64,000 bases of DNA from Steroidobacteraceae bacterium (GCA_029266835.1 JAQSWD010000003.1:1-64000); one strand, 5' to 3'. Positions 31,590-46,501 are shown, counted from the first letter of the stretch. The notes: generated from the sequence alone by a model not told the origin. A program made the numbers and translations.

Positions 31590-31836
31590 GCGAATGCTTG
31601 GAACAGGCCGGAACCGGATCGAATCCGCCTTCGTGCCAGGGGTGACAACGGGAAATACGCTTGATCGTGAGCCAGGAGCCTCGTGCGGCGCCGTGCGTAT
31701 CTATGGCCTCGATGGCGTAATGCGAGCACGAAGGATAGAAACGGCAGCGTGGCCCGAGCAGGGGGCTCAGGCCCAGCTGGTATGCGCGTATGAATATTTT
31801 CAGGACGAAGCGCATGTGCTTGCGACACGTTTCCAA
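31582..31836 (-). CDS. yidD: membrane protein insertion efficiency factor YidD
   Basis: [32 protein letters not shown]...[13 protein letters not shown]. Confidence 0.95.
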   Translation of the reverse strand: METCRKHMRFVLKIFIRAYQLGLSPLLGPRCRFYPSCSHYAIEAIDTHGAARGSWLTIKRISRCHPWHEGGFDPVPACSKHSHD

Positions 31837-32171
31837 AGGGTCGCGAGGCTATCACGCAAGCTGGTTGCGGGCGCCCCGGCGGCGGCAAATTTTGCGGCCA
31901 CCACGATGTCCACGGCCGGCAGTTCCCCCTGCGCCAGGCGAAAGCTCTCGCGGACCAAGCGGCGCAAACGATTACGTTTGACGGCGTTGCCCGCAGTCTT
32001 CACGGCTACCGCCAGTCCTACGCGCGGATGCGCGAGACCGTTGGCCTTCACGCGCAGCGCGAAGAAGCGATCGTCGAGCCGGCGACCGCCGGCATAGACC
32101 GCGTCGAACTGCAGCTTGCTTCGCAGCCGCAGGTCCACGCCAAAGTTGAGCGGGCGTTGCGAGGGCTGCAT
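31800..32171 (-). CDS. rnpA: ribonuclease P protein component
   Basis: [20 protein letters not shown]...[27 protein letters not shown]. Confidence 0.95.
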   Translation of the reverse strand: MQPSQRPLNFGVDLRLRSKLQFDAVYAGGRRLDDRFFALRVKANGLAHPRVGLAVAVKTAGNAVKRNRLRRLVRESFRLAQGELPAVDIVVAAKFAAAGAPATSLRDSLATLWKRVASTCASS

Positions 32172-32204
32172 GTCGGCGCGTGCGAGCGACGCGCGCGGAG
32201 ATCT

Positions 32205-32339
32205 TTAGGGAACGATCTTCTTGCGGCCCTTCGAACGGCGGCGCGCAAGCACCTTCTGACCACCCTTGGTCTTCATGCGGGCGCGGAATCCGGTGGCGCG
32301 TTTGCGCTTGATCTTGCTCGGCTGATAAGTGCGTTTCAT
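32205..32339 (-). CDS. rpmH: 50S ribosomal protein L34
   Basis: [44 protein letters not shown] translated by eye (below ORF-track size cutoff). Confidence 0.97.
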   Translation of the reverse strand: MKRTYQPSKIKRKRATGFRARMKTKGGQKVLARRRSKGRKKIVP

Positions 32340-32369
32340 GATGATCGGCCCTTCCGCCTGATCTCTCGC

Positions 32370-32489
32370 AAAAAAGGGCGGGAAGGGTACGCAGCGGGCC
32401 CCTCGGGTGTCAACAATTCCCGCTACAAAGACGGTCTGAAAGGCCCTCCAGAAAGCGCAATGGAACGGCTAGACTTCCCGCCCCTTTTT
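32370..32489. repeat. spaced inverted repeat AAAAAAGGGCGGGAAG ... CTTCCCGCCCCTTTTT in the rpmH-dnaA intergenic region
   Basis: Direct reading; arms 32370-32385 and 32474-32489, differing by one extra C. Confidence 0.75.
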
Positions 32490-32521
32490 CCCAGCCACCC
32501 ATCCGGAACACAGGCTCCATT

Positions 32522-33895
<1,374 letters not shown>

Positions 33896-34100
33896 CTGGG
33901 GAATTCTTGTGGATGGTTTTGTGGATAATTTCATCCACAGTTCGCGCACAGCGGATCAGCAGGGTGTGGGTAAAGTGGTTGATAGGGAGAAGCATAGGTA
34001 AGCGATTGTTGGGACACGTAATAAAAAGTAGTCCCCGTCTTTCACAGGCTCTATAGCTGCTACTACTGACTTTAAATCTTAAGAATAGAAGGCAATCGGC
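33896..34100. other. oriC: putative replication origin (oriC) between dnaA and dnaN
   Basis: DnaA-box-like 9-mers: tgtggatgg 33908-33916, tgtggataa 33920-33928 (consensus), tcatccaca 33931-33939, tgtgggtaa 33965-33973; AT-rich tract toward dnaN. Confidence 0.75.
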
Positions 34101-35198
34101 ATGAAGCTCACCGCGACCCGCGAGCAGATCCTCGCTCCCTTGCAAAGTGTCATTGGCGTGGTCGAACGCCGCCAGACCATGCCGGTTCTCTCCAATGTCC
34201 TGGTTGCGGCGAGAAACAACCGCGTCAACATCACGGGTACGGATCTGGAGGTGGAGCTGGTGGCATCCAGCGAAGCCCAGGTGCAGCAGCCCGGGGATAT
34301 CACGGTACCGGGCCGTAAACTGTTGGATATCTTCCGTGCAATACCCGAGAAAACGTCGGTAACCGTGGCGACTGACGGGGAAAGGCTCTCGATCAAGGCG
34401 GGAAAATCACGGTTTACGCTTTCGACCTTGCCAGCCAGCGAGTTTCCGGTCGTCGAAGAGATCAATTCCCAGCAGACATTGACCCTGTCCCAGGGAGATT
34501 TTCGCCGTTTGATCGATAAGACGCACTTTTCGATGGCGCAGCAAGACGTTCGCTACTACTTGAACGGTCTGCTGCTGGAGACCGAGGGAAAAACGCTGCG
34601 CGCGGTGGCGACAGACGGGCATCGCCTAGCGCTGAGCGAGGCTGAGCTCGAATCAAAGGCCAAGAACAATCAGCAGGTCATCCTGCCGCGCAAGGGAGTC
34701 CTCGAACTTCAGCGCATTTTGGGCGGAGATGGCAACGTGGACTTGGCCATCGGAACCAGTCATGTTCGTGCCCAGATCGGCGATATTCGATTCACTTCGA
34801 AGCTGATTGATGGGCGTTTCCCGGAATATGGGCGAGTGATTCCGGCCAACCCGACCAAACAGGTCGAGGCTGATAGAGAGATCCTGCGTCAGGCCTTACA
34901 AAGAACCGCGATTCTCTCAAATGAGAAATATCGGGGAGTTCGCATCAATTTGAAGGCCGATCTTGTCACGATCCAAGCACATAACCCCGAGCAGGAAGAA
35001 GCCGAGGACCAAGTCGAAGTCGCTTATCAGGGCGATGAAGTCGAGATTGGCTTCAATGTGACCTACCTGCTCGATGCGTTAGCTGCGGTAGACACCGAGA
35101 AGGTTGTTCTGGGACTTACCGATGGCAACAGCAGTTGCCTGGTCCGTGCCCCTGGCGCAGCGTCTTCGAAGTACGTTGTGATGCCCATGCGCCTGTGA
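34101..35198 (+). CDS. dnaN: DNA polymerase III subunit beta
   Basis: MKLTATREQILAPLQSVIGVVERRQTMPVLSNVLV; C-terminal KYVVMPMRL. Confidence 0.97.
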   Translation: MKLTATREQILAPLQSVIGVVERRQTMPVLSNVLVAARNNRVNITGTDLEVELVASSEAQVQQPGDITVPGRKLLDIFRAIPEKTSVTVATDGERLSIKAGKSRFTLSTLPASEFPVVEEINSQQTLTLSQGDFRRLIDKTHFSMAQQDVRYYLNGLLLETEGKTLRAVATDGHRLALSEAELESKAKNNQQVILPRKGVLELQRILGGDGNVDLAIGTSHVRAQIGDIRFTSKLIDGRFPEYGRVIPANPTKQVEADREILRQALQRTAILSNEKYRGVRINLKADLVTIQAHNPEQEEAEDQVEVAYQGDEVEIGFNVTYLLDALAAVDTEKVVLGLTDGNSSCLVRAPGAASSKYVVMPMRL

Positions 35199-35219
35199 GG
35201 GCGCTACGGCAGCTTTCGC

Positions 35220-38716
<3,497 letters not shown>

Positions 38717-38757
38717 TTTCTGCACATGGGCGCAGTGACGCCCGCCGATCCGACTCG

Positions 38758-40713
38758 CTAGATCATCTCGCAGAACGGCGGCGGTGATTCCTTGTCGCAC
38801 ACATCAGGCCTGGTGCGGGTCGTCGTCCAGTACTTCAACAGGCCGAGTTCTGTCGCCACCGACGGGAAGCCGGGATCCGCCAATGTTCCGTGCATGCGTT
38901 GATCCCAAAAGATCGTAGGCCCTGGATATTCCGTCGTCGTCGCAATCCGGGCCGCGATTTGAAACGCTTCGCGGTTTGCGCCGAGCTGCGCCAGCAATTT
39001 GGCGACGCCTTCGGTCTGCTGGGCGTCCGTGAGCGCCAGCAGAGCTTCGATTGCTTGCGCCCGGGTGCCGGAATCACGCGACGCGAGTGCGCGATGCCCA
39101 TTCACCAGTGCCGCGCGTACTTCGTCGGATATCGGCAATGTCGGGTCGCGCAGAAGATCTACGTCGCCAATCTGGACCGCCTTGAAGCTCGCCAGCGATT
39201 TCGCAAACGGAGCGTTCGGAGCGAGGTCGATCGCCGCATCGAAGTGGAGTTTCGCCTCGTCAGGCTTCCCCGCGATGACCAGTCCTTGGGCGAAATTCAA
39301 AGGCGTATAAACATAGAGGGCCAGCATGTCGTTGGCCTGACGCAGCTGCTCGAGCGACTCGTTGGTCCGCCCAACATTGAGCAGCATCCAGCCGTACTGG
39401 TGGTACTCGCACCCGCAATCCAGCCGCTGGGCGGCGATCGCGCGTTTCAACAGATCTTCCCTGCCTATCCAGTCGTGCCGATCCAGCACCATCGATTTGA
39501 TGTACAAGGCCTCGCTGTTCCTGGCGTCGATCGCGATCGCCCGGTCGGCCGCCTCGCGGCCACTCGCGCGCGCCTCCTCGAGCACGCGGCTGCTGTCCGC
39601 GCTCAGCGCAACTTTCCAGTACCCCCCGGCGACCGCTGCCCAGCCCCACGAAAAATCCGGGACGGCGGCGACGACCCGCTGGGCGGGGACCAGGGCCTTG
39701 CGTCCGTCCCGAAGATTGGGGTCCCAGTGTCCCTCACAAAACAGCATGTAATCCCGGAGAACGCTGTCAGGCAGAGGCTTGTGATAGGTGGACGCGCCGA
39801 ACAATCCGCAGCGGACCACGTTGCCGGCATCGACTGCGATGTGGCGCGGGACCCTGGAGACCTCGTTCCCGTCGTAGTTGGACGTGTTGGACCACAAGAT
39901 CTCGCCGGAGCGCTCGTTGATCATGCGAGTGATGACACGGATGGAAGCCCCGTCCCGCTGGATCGTCCCGCCCAGCGTATAGGCGTGCGTTGCGCCGGGT
40001 GCGGGCGCGGAAGCACTCGAAGCGCCCACTACACCATCGATGCTGAATGCCGCCGTGAGCTCCGCGTCCACGGTCTCGCGGATCGTTGCAGGCAAGTCTG
40101 GGGACAGAAGTTGAAACCCCGTCAGGCGGACGGTCATCCCATGGGCCGCGGTTTGATCTGGACGGCGTACCCACCAAGCCGCGACCGCCGCCGCCACCGT
40201 GACAAGGAAAGCGGCTGCGAACGTCACTCCGCGCCGTGACGACAAGACGCCCGGGCGGGCAGCTGACGTGGTCGTCGCCGGAGTCACCGCACGTCTGTCG
40301 ACGGCCCGTCTGTCGAACTCAGGTGGGGATTCCCTTTCAGCGGCTGGCACCGATGGCGTGACGACCTCCGCTGGCGGATCGATCGTTCCGAGGAATCGAT
40401 AGCCCTTTCGCGGAATGGTCTCGATGTAACGCGGCACCTCGCCGACGTCGCCCAGCGCGACACGAAGCTTGCGCACCGCCGTGTTGAGCCCCGTGTCGAA
40501 GTCAACCACGCCCTTCGGCCACAGCCGCGCAATCAGCTGCTCGCGCGTGACGAGCTCACCCGGGCGCGCGAGCAATTCATCCAGCGCGAGCAGCGGAAGC
40601 TGCTGAAGACGGGTCTTCCGGCCCTCCTTGGTGAGTTCGCCGGTCTCCGCGTGAAGCACCCAGCCATCGAATGAGATCACTCGGGAGGACTTCATCTTCG
40701 GGGCGCTTTCCAT
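38758..40713 (-). CDS. membrane-anchored winged-helix (CadC/ToxR-type) regulator with C-terminal TPR-like region
   Basis: N-terminal LTKEGRKTRLQQLPLLALDELLARPGELVTREQLIARLWP...RKLRVALGD...YIETIPRKGYRFLG; central TM; tetratricopeptide-like C-terminus. Confidence 0.88.
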   Translation of the reverse strand: MESAPKMKSSRVISFDGWVLHAETGELTKEGRKTRLQQLPLLALDELLARPGELVTREQLIARLWPKGVVDFDTGLNTAVRKLRVALGDVGEVPRYIETIPRKGYRFLGTIDPPAEVVTPSVPAAERESPPEFDRRAVDRRAVTPATTTSAARPGVLSSRRGVTFAAAFLVTVAAAVAAWWVRRPDQTAAHGMTVRLTGFQLLSPDLPATIRETVDAELTAAFSIDGVVGASSASAPAPGATHAYTLGGTIQRDGASIRVITRMINERSGEILWSNTSNYDGNEVSRVPRHIAVDAGNVVRCGLFGASTYHKPLPDSVLRDYMLFCEGHWDPNLRDGRKALVPAQRVVAAVPDFSWGWAAVAGGYWKVALSADSSRVLEEARASGREAADRAIAIDARNSEALYIKSMVLDRHDWIGREDLLKRAIAAQRLDCGCEYHQYGWMLLNVGRTNESLEQLRQANDMLALYVYTPLNFAQGLVIAGKPDEAKLHFDAAIDLAPNAPFAKSLASFKAVQIGDVDLLRDPTLPISDEVRAALVNGHRALASRDSGTRAQAIEALLALTDAQQTEGVAKLLAQLGANREAFQIAARIATTTEYPGPTIFWDQRMHGTLADPGFPSVATELGLLKYWTTTRTRPDVCDKESPPPFCEMI

Positions 40714-40887
40714 TTGTCCATGAAGGTCAATGACTTGGGCGGGTACAGATCGCGGTCAGAAACAATTTAGCGCACCTACAGCCCGGAAGCATGGTTCGGC
40801 GAGCTCGCCACGTGGAACTTCGTCACACGCCGAACGCGCCGCAGGCGCCAACGGTGACCGACACAAACCATGCTCCAGGAGACTGAA

Positions 40888-41238
40888 ATGAAATTCACTA
40901 CCGCCCTCGTCGCTTCGATCCTCTCGCTCACTACACTCGATGCGACCGCCGCCGCCCCGACTGACACCCACTCGATCACTGTGGAGTACGGGGACCTCAA
41001 CCTCGACCGCCCGGCTGGGGTCGCCAAGCTCTACTCGCGCATCAAGGGCGCCGCCCGGCAGGTCTGCGACGAGCAGTCCAACGAGCAGATGGTGTCGAAA
41101 CAGATTTATCGCGCTTGCGTAACGCAAGCCGTGTCGACCGCCGTCGCTCGCATCGGCCGTCCCATGCTTTCGGACTACGTCGCACAGCTCGGCGGCAAGC
41201 CGGCGAAGCCCGCGCCCGTGAGCGTCGCAGCCCGCTGA
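40888..41238 (+). CDS. UrcA family protein
   Basis: Signal peptide; SITVEYGDLNLDRPAGVAKLYSRIKGAARQVCDEQ...RACVTQAVSTAVARI; RBS-like aggag upstream. Confidence 0.88.
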   Translation: MKFTTALVASILSLTTLDATAAAPTDTHSITVEYGDLNLDRPAGVAKLYSRIKGAARQVCDEQSNEQMVSKQIYRACVTQAVSTAVARIGRPMLSDYVAQLGGKPAKPAPVSVAAR

Positions 41239-41345
41239 TGTCCCGCTTCCGTGATGAGGCCGGAGATCCGGCGCGTGTCTGTCTCGGCATCGCATCGGGT
41301 CTCCGCCTCTCCACCTGCTTCATTTCAACTATTCGGGGATTCCAA

Positions 41346-42305
41346 ATGAAAACTGCCTTGCACATCCCACACCATGCCCGCACCTTGATCGCCAGCGCAT
41401 TGCTCGCCGTTCTGACCACCTCGGCCAGCGCCGGTGGCCATGCGAAGCCCGTCAAGCCCGAGTTCAACACCGCCACGCTCGTGGCAGAGGTCAGCGTCCC
41501 GGGTTTTGGTGACGGCTGCCCCATCGAAAGTGCCGATGGCCTGAGCCTCTTCATTGCGTCGAACCGACCCGGCACTTTCGGTGGCAACGACATCTGGGCC
41601 GCAGACCGTTCGCGTATCGACGCGCCGTTTTCCGAGCCGCGCAATCTGGGCGCGCCCATCAACACTTCGTCCGCCGACTTTTGCCCCACGCCGGTGATGG
41701 GCCGGTCGCTGTTCTTCGTGTCCGAGCGTCCCGGCGATGGCACGGGGCACACGCCCTGTGGCGGAGGTGACATCTATCTATCGCGACAGAGCCCGGCGGG
41801 TGGATGGAGTGCGCCGGTGATGCTCGAGTGCGCTCCCAAAGGCCCCAACTTCCCGGGTGGTGAACGCAGCCCGTCACTGGTGGAGACCTGGTTCGGCACC
41901 TTCCTGTTCTACTCGAGCAATGGCGAGGGCGGTGACCAGGACATCTACATGAGCCGCATGGAGCGTGACGGCAGCTTCGGCCCCGGCCGCGTGGTGAAGG
42001 AACTGAGCACCGAGTTCGAAGACATCATGCCCAACGTGCGCGCGCGCGAGGATGGCAGCTTTGAAATCGTGTTCAGCTCGAACCGCCCGACGTGGGGACG
42101 GGGGCAGGCCGCGTTCGGCCTGCAGGACGTGTACATCTCGCAGTCGTGGTGGCTCACCGGGGCGTGGTCGGCGCCGAAGAACCTTGGCAATACGGTGAAC
42201 ACCTCGGGTGTGGAGCAGCGGTCGACGTTGTCGAAGGATGGCCAGCGGCTGTATTTCGGGCGCGACGGTGACATCTTCATGAGCACGAGGAGCGGCAAGC
42301 ACTGA
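41346..42305 (+). CDS. exported PD40/WD40-like beta-propeller protein
   Basis: Signal peptide; GLSLFIASNRPGTFGGNDIWAADR; LFFVSERPGDGTGHTPCGGGDIYLSRQ repeats. Confidence 0.85.
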   Translation: MKTALHIPHHARTLIASALLAVLTTSASAGGHAKPVKPEFNTATLVAEVSVPGFGDGCPIESADGLSLFIASNRPGTFGGNDIWAADRSRIDAPFSEPRNLGAPINTSSADFCPTPVMGRSLFFVSERPGDGTGHTPCGGGDIYLSRQSPAGGWSAPVMLECAPKGPNFPGGERSPSLVETWFGTFLFYSSNGEGGDQDIYMSRMERDGSFGPGRVVKELSTEFEDIMPNVRAREDGSFEIVFSSNRPTWGRGQAAFGLQDVYISQSWWLTGAWSAPKNLGNTVNTSGVEQRSTLSKDGQRLYFGRDGDIFMSTRSGKH

Positions 42306-42315
42306 CAGGCGTTGC

Positions 42316-42627
42316 TTGGGTGGGCCGGCGTGGTGGAGCACCATCACGCCGATCTTCCAGGCGACCAGCCACACCTCCTTCCACCTGCAATCCGGGAAGC
42401 TGACCTCGCTGACATTTATCCAGTGTCCAAAGGGACTGCGACTCATCGAAGCGCGGGATCTCGTCCAGGGCCAGGGATGGCTGGTCAGTCGCGGGGCGTT
42501 CGAAGTAGGCTATGACAGCGTCTCGCGTTTCACGCGGGAGTCCGGAAGATTAGACGGCGCGCCGCTAGACAGGATGCGCTGCGGCGCACGCGGATTGCGG
42601 GTCACAAACAGGAATCGCGAGCACTGA
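42316..42627 (+). CDS. hypothetical protein (weak start; doubtful)
   Basis: 103-aa ORF overlapping the next ATG; no recognisable motif. Confidence 0.3.
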   Translation: MGGPAWWSTITPIFQATSHTSFHLQSGKLTSLTFIQCPKGLRLIEARDLVQGQGWLVSRGAFEVGYDSVSRFTRESGRLDGAPLDRMRCGARGLRVTNRNREH

Positions 42628-43184
42628 TGGCGAAAGCGAAACCCCGAAAGAAATCCCCGGCGGCCAAGGCTGCCAAAGCTGCCACGCCGGCCAAGTCTGC
42701 AAGGCCGGCCAAACTACCAAAGCGCAAGGTCGCCCAGAAGGCAGCCGGCAAGGGTGGCCGGCCCAAGCTGCCGAAGAACGAGAATGGCGTGGTACTGCTC
42801 GCGGGCGGCAATCCGCAGGTCGCCAAGGCCGATGGCGACGCGCCCGTCCAGCACTACATCGCCAACATGCCGGGGTGGAAGAGCACGCAGGGCAGGAAAC
42901 TCGACGCACTCATCACGCGTACCGTCCCCGCGGTGCGCAAGGCAGTGAAGTGGAACTCGCCCTTCTATGGCATCGAAGGCCAAGGCTGGTTCCTGGCGTT
43001 CCACGTGTTCACGAAGTACATCAAGGTCCACTTTTTCAGAGGCCGGTCACTCGAGCCCCCGCCGCCCGTGCCCAGCTCGGAGCCCCGCGCCCGGTACGTC
43101 CACATCGATGAAGGGGGCTTCGATGACGCCCAGATGACGGAGTGGATCAAGCAGGCGGCCGCCATCCCGGGCTGGATGGCGTAA
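42627..43184 (+). CDS. DUF1801 domain protein with Lys/Ala/Pro-rich N-terminal tail
   Basis: VQHYIANMPGWKSTQGRKLDALITRTVPAVRKAVKWNSPFYGIEGQGWFLAFHVFTKYIKVHFF; tail KPRKKSPAAKAAKAATPAKSARPAKLPKRK. Confidence 0.85.
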   Translation: MAKAKPRKKSPAAKAAKAATPAKSARPAKLPKRKVAQKAAGKGGRPKLPKNENGVVLLAGGNPQVAKADGDAPVQHYIANMPGWKSTQGRKLDALITRTVPAVRKAVKWNSPFYGIEGQGWFLAFHVFTKYIKVHFFRGRSLEPPPPVPSSEPRARYVHIDEGGFDDAQMTEWIKQAAAIPGWMA

Positions 43185-43284
43185 GGGCGGCCGGCCCGAC
43201 TATTTGTAGCTAGCCGCGCAACCAAAAGGGCGGGCAGGCCGTCTAGATCTGACAACCCCGGTCACCCATGCGAAAGTCGCGGCC

Positions 43285-43971
43285 ATGATCACGCTGCACG
43301 ATATCCACAAGTACTACCGGACCGGCGACCAACCGCTGCATGTGCTGAAGGGCGTCGACCTTCACATCAGGGAGGGCGAGCTCGTGGCCATCATGGGATC
43401 GTCCGGCTCGGGCAAGTCCACGTTGCTGAACATCCTGGGTGTACTCGATTCTTTCGACCGCGGCACCTACACACTGGCCGGACAGGCCATCGGCAATCTC
43501 AGCGAAACCGATTCGGCGCGCCTGCGCAACCGGCTGCTGGGCTTCGTGTTCCAGTCCTTCAACCTGCTGCCATTCAAGAACGCGGCCGAGAACGTGGCGC
43601 TGCCGCTGTACTACCAGGGCGTGGGCCGCAAGGAGCGCAACTACCGCGCCGAGAAATTCCTGGACATGGTGGGCCTGTCGGACCGCAAGACCTTCATGCC
43701 CAACCAGCTCTCGGGCGGACAGAAACAACGCGTGGCCATCGCGCGTGCGCTGGTCGCCGGCCCCAAGGTGATCCTGGCCGATGAACCCACAGGCGCGCTC
43801 GACAGCAAGACCACGCAGGAGATCATGGCGCTGCTCAAGGAGATCCACTCGCGCGGCAACACGCTCATCATCGTCACGCACGAGCAGGACGTCGCCAATC
43901 AGACCGAGCGGCAGATCATCCTCAAGGACGGCATGGTGGCCACCTCGCACACGCAACCCCAGGCGGCCTGA
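43285..43971 (+). CDS. ABC transporter ATP-binding protein (MacB/LolD-like)
   Basis: [53 protein letters not shown]. Confidence 0.95.
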   Translation: MITLHDIHKYYRTGDQPLHVLKGVDLHIREGELVAIMGSSGSGKSTLLNILGVLDSFDRGTYTLAGQAIGNLSETDSARLRNRLLGFVFQSFNLLPFKNAAENVALPLYYQGVGRKERNYRAEKFLDMVGLSDRKTFMPNQLSGGQKQRVAIARALVAGPKVILADEPTGALDSKTTQEIMALLKEIHSRGNTLIIVTHEQDVANQTERQIILKDGMVATSHTQPQAA

Positions 43972-43974
43972 CAG

Positions 43975-45213
43975 ATGCTCGACGGGCTGCAGGAAATCCT
44001 GTTCACGCTGCGGCAGAACAAGCTGCGCACGCTGCTCACGGCGTTCGGCGTGTTCTGGGGCATTTTCATGCTCATCCTGTTGTTGGGCGCTGGCCGTGGA
44101 ATGCAGAACGGCATCTGGCAGGACTTCGGTTCCGACGTGCTCGATTTCTTCATCGTCTGGACCGCCGAGACCAGCGTGCCCTACCGCGGCATGGCCTCGG
44201 GACGCCAGATCACGTTCACGCTGGCGGACATCGAAGCCGTCAAACAACAGGTGTCCGGCATCCGCCTGATCTCCGCTGAGCGATTTGCGCAGAACGGCAA
44301 CGTGAATTACGGCCGCAAGGCGAGCAACGGCCAGATCCTGGGCGTCCCCGACGAATACTTCCAGGTCAAAGACGACGTCCCGTTCAACTTCGGCCGCAAG
44401 GTCAACCCGCTCGACCAGGACGAGAGCCGCAAGGTGGTCTTGTTAGGCAAGGCCGTGGCGGACCGGCTGTTCGCCGCGAACGAAGACCCCGTCGGCAAGG
44501 AAGTGCGCGTCAAGGACGTGGTGATGAAAGTCGTGGGCGTCTTCTACGACAAGGGCGGCCGCGGCCAGAACTCCGAACGCGTGCTGATGCCCATCTCGAC
44601 CATGCAGAAGATGTATGGCGGCGGCGAGATCACCGACAACATCTGGGTGCGCCCGCTGCCGGGTGTCGACCCGTTCGAGCTCGAAAAGCAGGTGCTCGAG
44701 GTGCTCAAGCGCCGGCACGACGTGTCGCCGGACGATCGGCGCGGCATCAACTCCTTCAACATGGCCATGCCGGCGCAGAGCGTCAACAGCCTGTTCGTCG
44801 GCATCACCGTTTTCATCTGGTTCGTGGGCCTGGGCACGCTGATGGCAGGCATCGTCGGCATCAGCAACATCATGATCATCACGGTGAAGGAGCGCACCAA
44901 GGAGATAGGTGTCCGCAAGGCGCTGGGCGCCACACCGTTCTCGATCGTCAGCACGCTGCTGCTGGAGTCGACGCTGGTGACGGCGGTCGCGGGCTACATC
45001 GGCCTGGTCTGCGGTGTGGGCCTGCTCGAGCTGGTCTCGTTCACCTTGCGCAAGGCCGGCGTGGTGTTGCCGTACTTCCTCAACCCCGAGGTGGATTTCG
45101 GCGTCGCTATCACCGCCATCATGCTGCTGGTGGGCGTCGGCGTTCTCGCCGGGCTCGCACCGGCCGTGCGCGCCGCACGCATCACGCCCATCGAAGCCAT
45201 GCGGGCGGAATGA
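43975..45213 (+). CDS. ABC transporter permease (MacB-like, FtsX family), copy 1
   Basis: LRTLLTAFGVFWGIFMLILLLGAGRGMQNG; VGISNIMIITVKERTKEIGVRKALGATPFSI. Confidence 0.93.
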   Translation: MLDGLQEILFTLRQNKLRTLLTAFGVFWGIFMLILLLGAGRGMQNGIWQDFGSDVLDFFIVWTAETSVPYRGMASGRQITFTLADIEAVKQQVSGIRLISAERFAQNGNVNYGRKASNGQILGVPDEYFQVKDDVPFNFGRKVNPLDQDESRKVVLLGKAVADRLFAANEDPVGKEVRVKDVVMKVVGVFYDKGGRGQNSERVLMPISTMQKMYGGGEITDNIWVRPLPGVDPFELEKQVLEVLKRRHDVSPDDRRGINSFNMAMPAQSVNSLFVGITVFIWFVGLGTLMAGIVGISNIMIITVKERTKEIGVRKALGATPFSIVSTLLLESTLVTAVAGYIGLVCGVGLLELVSFTLRKAGVVLPYFLNPEVDFGVAITAIMLLVGVGVLAGLAPAVRAARITPIEAMRAE

Positions 45214-46479
45214 ATGGCGCTCGTCGACGTCGACAAGTGGCGGGAGATCTTCAGCACGCTGGGCCGGCACAAGCTGCGCACGGGGCTCACCGCCTTCGGC
45301 GTGTTCTGGGGCATTTTCATGCTCACGGTGCTGCTGGGCGCGGGAAAGGGTTTCCAGAACGGCGTCATCGACGGCTTTCCGCGAGCGCGTAACACCATTT
45401 TCGTCTGGAGCCAGGGCGCCACGCAGATTCCCTACGAAGGGCTTCCCACCGGCCGCTTCATGCAGTTCACGCCGGAAGACGTCGAGGCCATACGCAAGGA
45501 AATCCCCACCGTGGCCTTCGTGCGCGGGCAGAACTCCGTGGGCGTCTGGGGCGGTAGCGGTTCTTACGTCGTCAGGAAATCGAAGAGCGGCACCTTTGGC
45601 GTGTCGGGCGGTTTCGCCGGTGTAGAGGACATCAACTCCATGCGCGTCATCGACGGGCGCTCGATCAACGCGCTCGACGAGCAGCAACGGCGCAAGGTGG
45701 CGTTGATCGGGCAGCGCGTCCGCGACCAGCTGTTCGCGCCCGGCGAAAACGTCATCGGCCAGGACATCACCATCAGCGGCATCGCCTTCACCGTGGTCGG
45801 CGTCTACCGGTCGACACAGGATGGCAACCAGCAACAGGAAGAAGAGCGGCTCTATCTACCCAACGACACGCTGCGCAAGACCTTCAACCAGCCGGGCATC
45901 GGCAGCTTCGTGATACTGCCCAAAGAGGGCGTGCAGGCGAAGGCGACCGAGGACGAGATCAAGGCGCTGCTCGCCCGTCGGAAGAAGGTGAGCCCGGATG
46001 ACAAGGGCGTGTTCGGCAGCTTCAACATGCAGGAGCAGTTCGAGAAGGTAGGCGGCCTGCTGACCGGCATCAACATCTTCAGCTGGGTGGTCGCCATTGG
46101 CACGATTTTCGCGGGCGCCGTGGGCGTCGGAAACATCATGCTCATCGTGGTCAAGGAGCGCACGCGCGAGATCGGGTTGCGCAAGGCGCTGGGCGCGACG
46201 CCGGGGTCGATCGTGTGGATGATCATGCAGGAGTCCGTGTTCATCACGGCCATGGCCGGGTACCTGGGACTGGCGCTCGGAACCTTCCTCATCGAGGGCA
46301 TCGCGAAGCTGCTCAACGCCAGCGGTGGCGGTGGGCGGTTCTTCACGAATCCCCAGGTGGATTTCTCGACGGCGCTGGTTGCGTTGGCCGTGCTCGTGGT
46401 GTCGGGCGTGCTGGCATCGCTGATGCCGGCGGCGAAGGCCGCGGCCGTGAATCCCATCGTGGCGCTGCAAGACGAGTAA
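45214..46479 (+). CDS. ABC transporter permease (MacB-like, FtsX family), copy 2
   Basis: LRTGLTAFGVFWGIFMLTVLLGAGKGFQNG; VGVGNIMLIVVKERTREIGLRKALGATPGSI. Confidence 0.93.
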   Translation: MALVDVDKWREIFSTLGRHKLRTGLTAFGVFWGIFMLTVLLGAGKGFQNGVIDGFPRARNTIFVWSQGATQIPYEGLPTGRFMQFTPEDVEAIRKEIPTVAFVRGQNSVGVWGGSGSYVVRKSKSGTFGVSGGFAGVEDINSMRVIDGRSINALDEQQRRKVALIGQRVRDQLFAPGENVIGQDITISGIAFTVVGVYRSTQDGNQQQEEERLYLPNDTLRKTFNQPGIGSFVILPKEGVQAKATEDEIKALLARRKKVSPDDKGVFGSFNMQEQFEKVGGLLTGINIFSWVVAIGTIFAGAVGVGNIMLIVVKERTREIGLRKALGATPGSIVWMIMQESVFITAMAGYLGLALGTFLIEGIAKLLNASGGGGRFFTNPQVDFSTALVALAVLVVSGVLASLMPAAKAAAVNPIVALQDE

Positions 46480-46501
46480 CCAACCAGAAGAAGCGGGTGA
46501 C

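Noticed and set aside
40801-40825. CACGTGGAAC near 40809 as a third parS site
   Set aside because: Only the right half matches the parS consensus; the left half does not.
42316-42627. Possible novel 103-aa gene between the PD40 and DUF1801 genes
   Set aside because: Non-ATG start, no motif and no clear RBS; kept only as a low-confidence feature, not as a finding.
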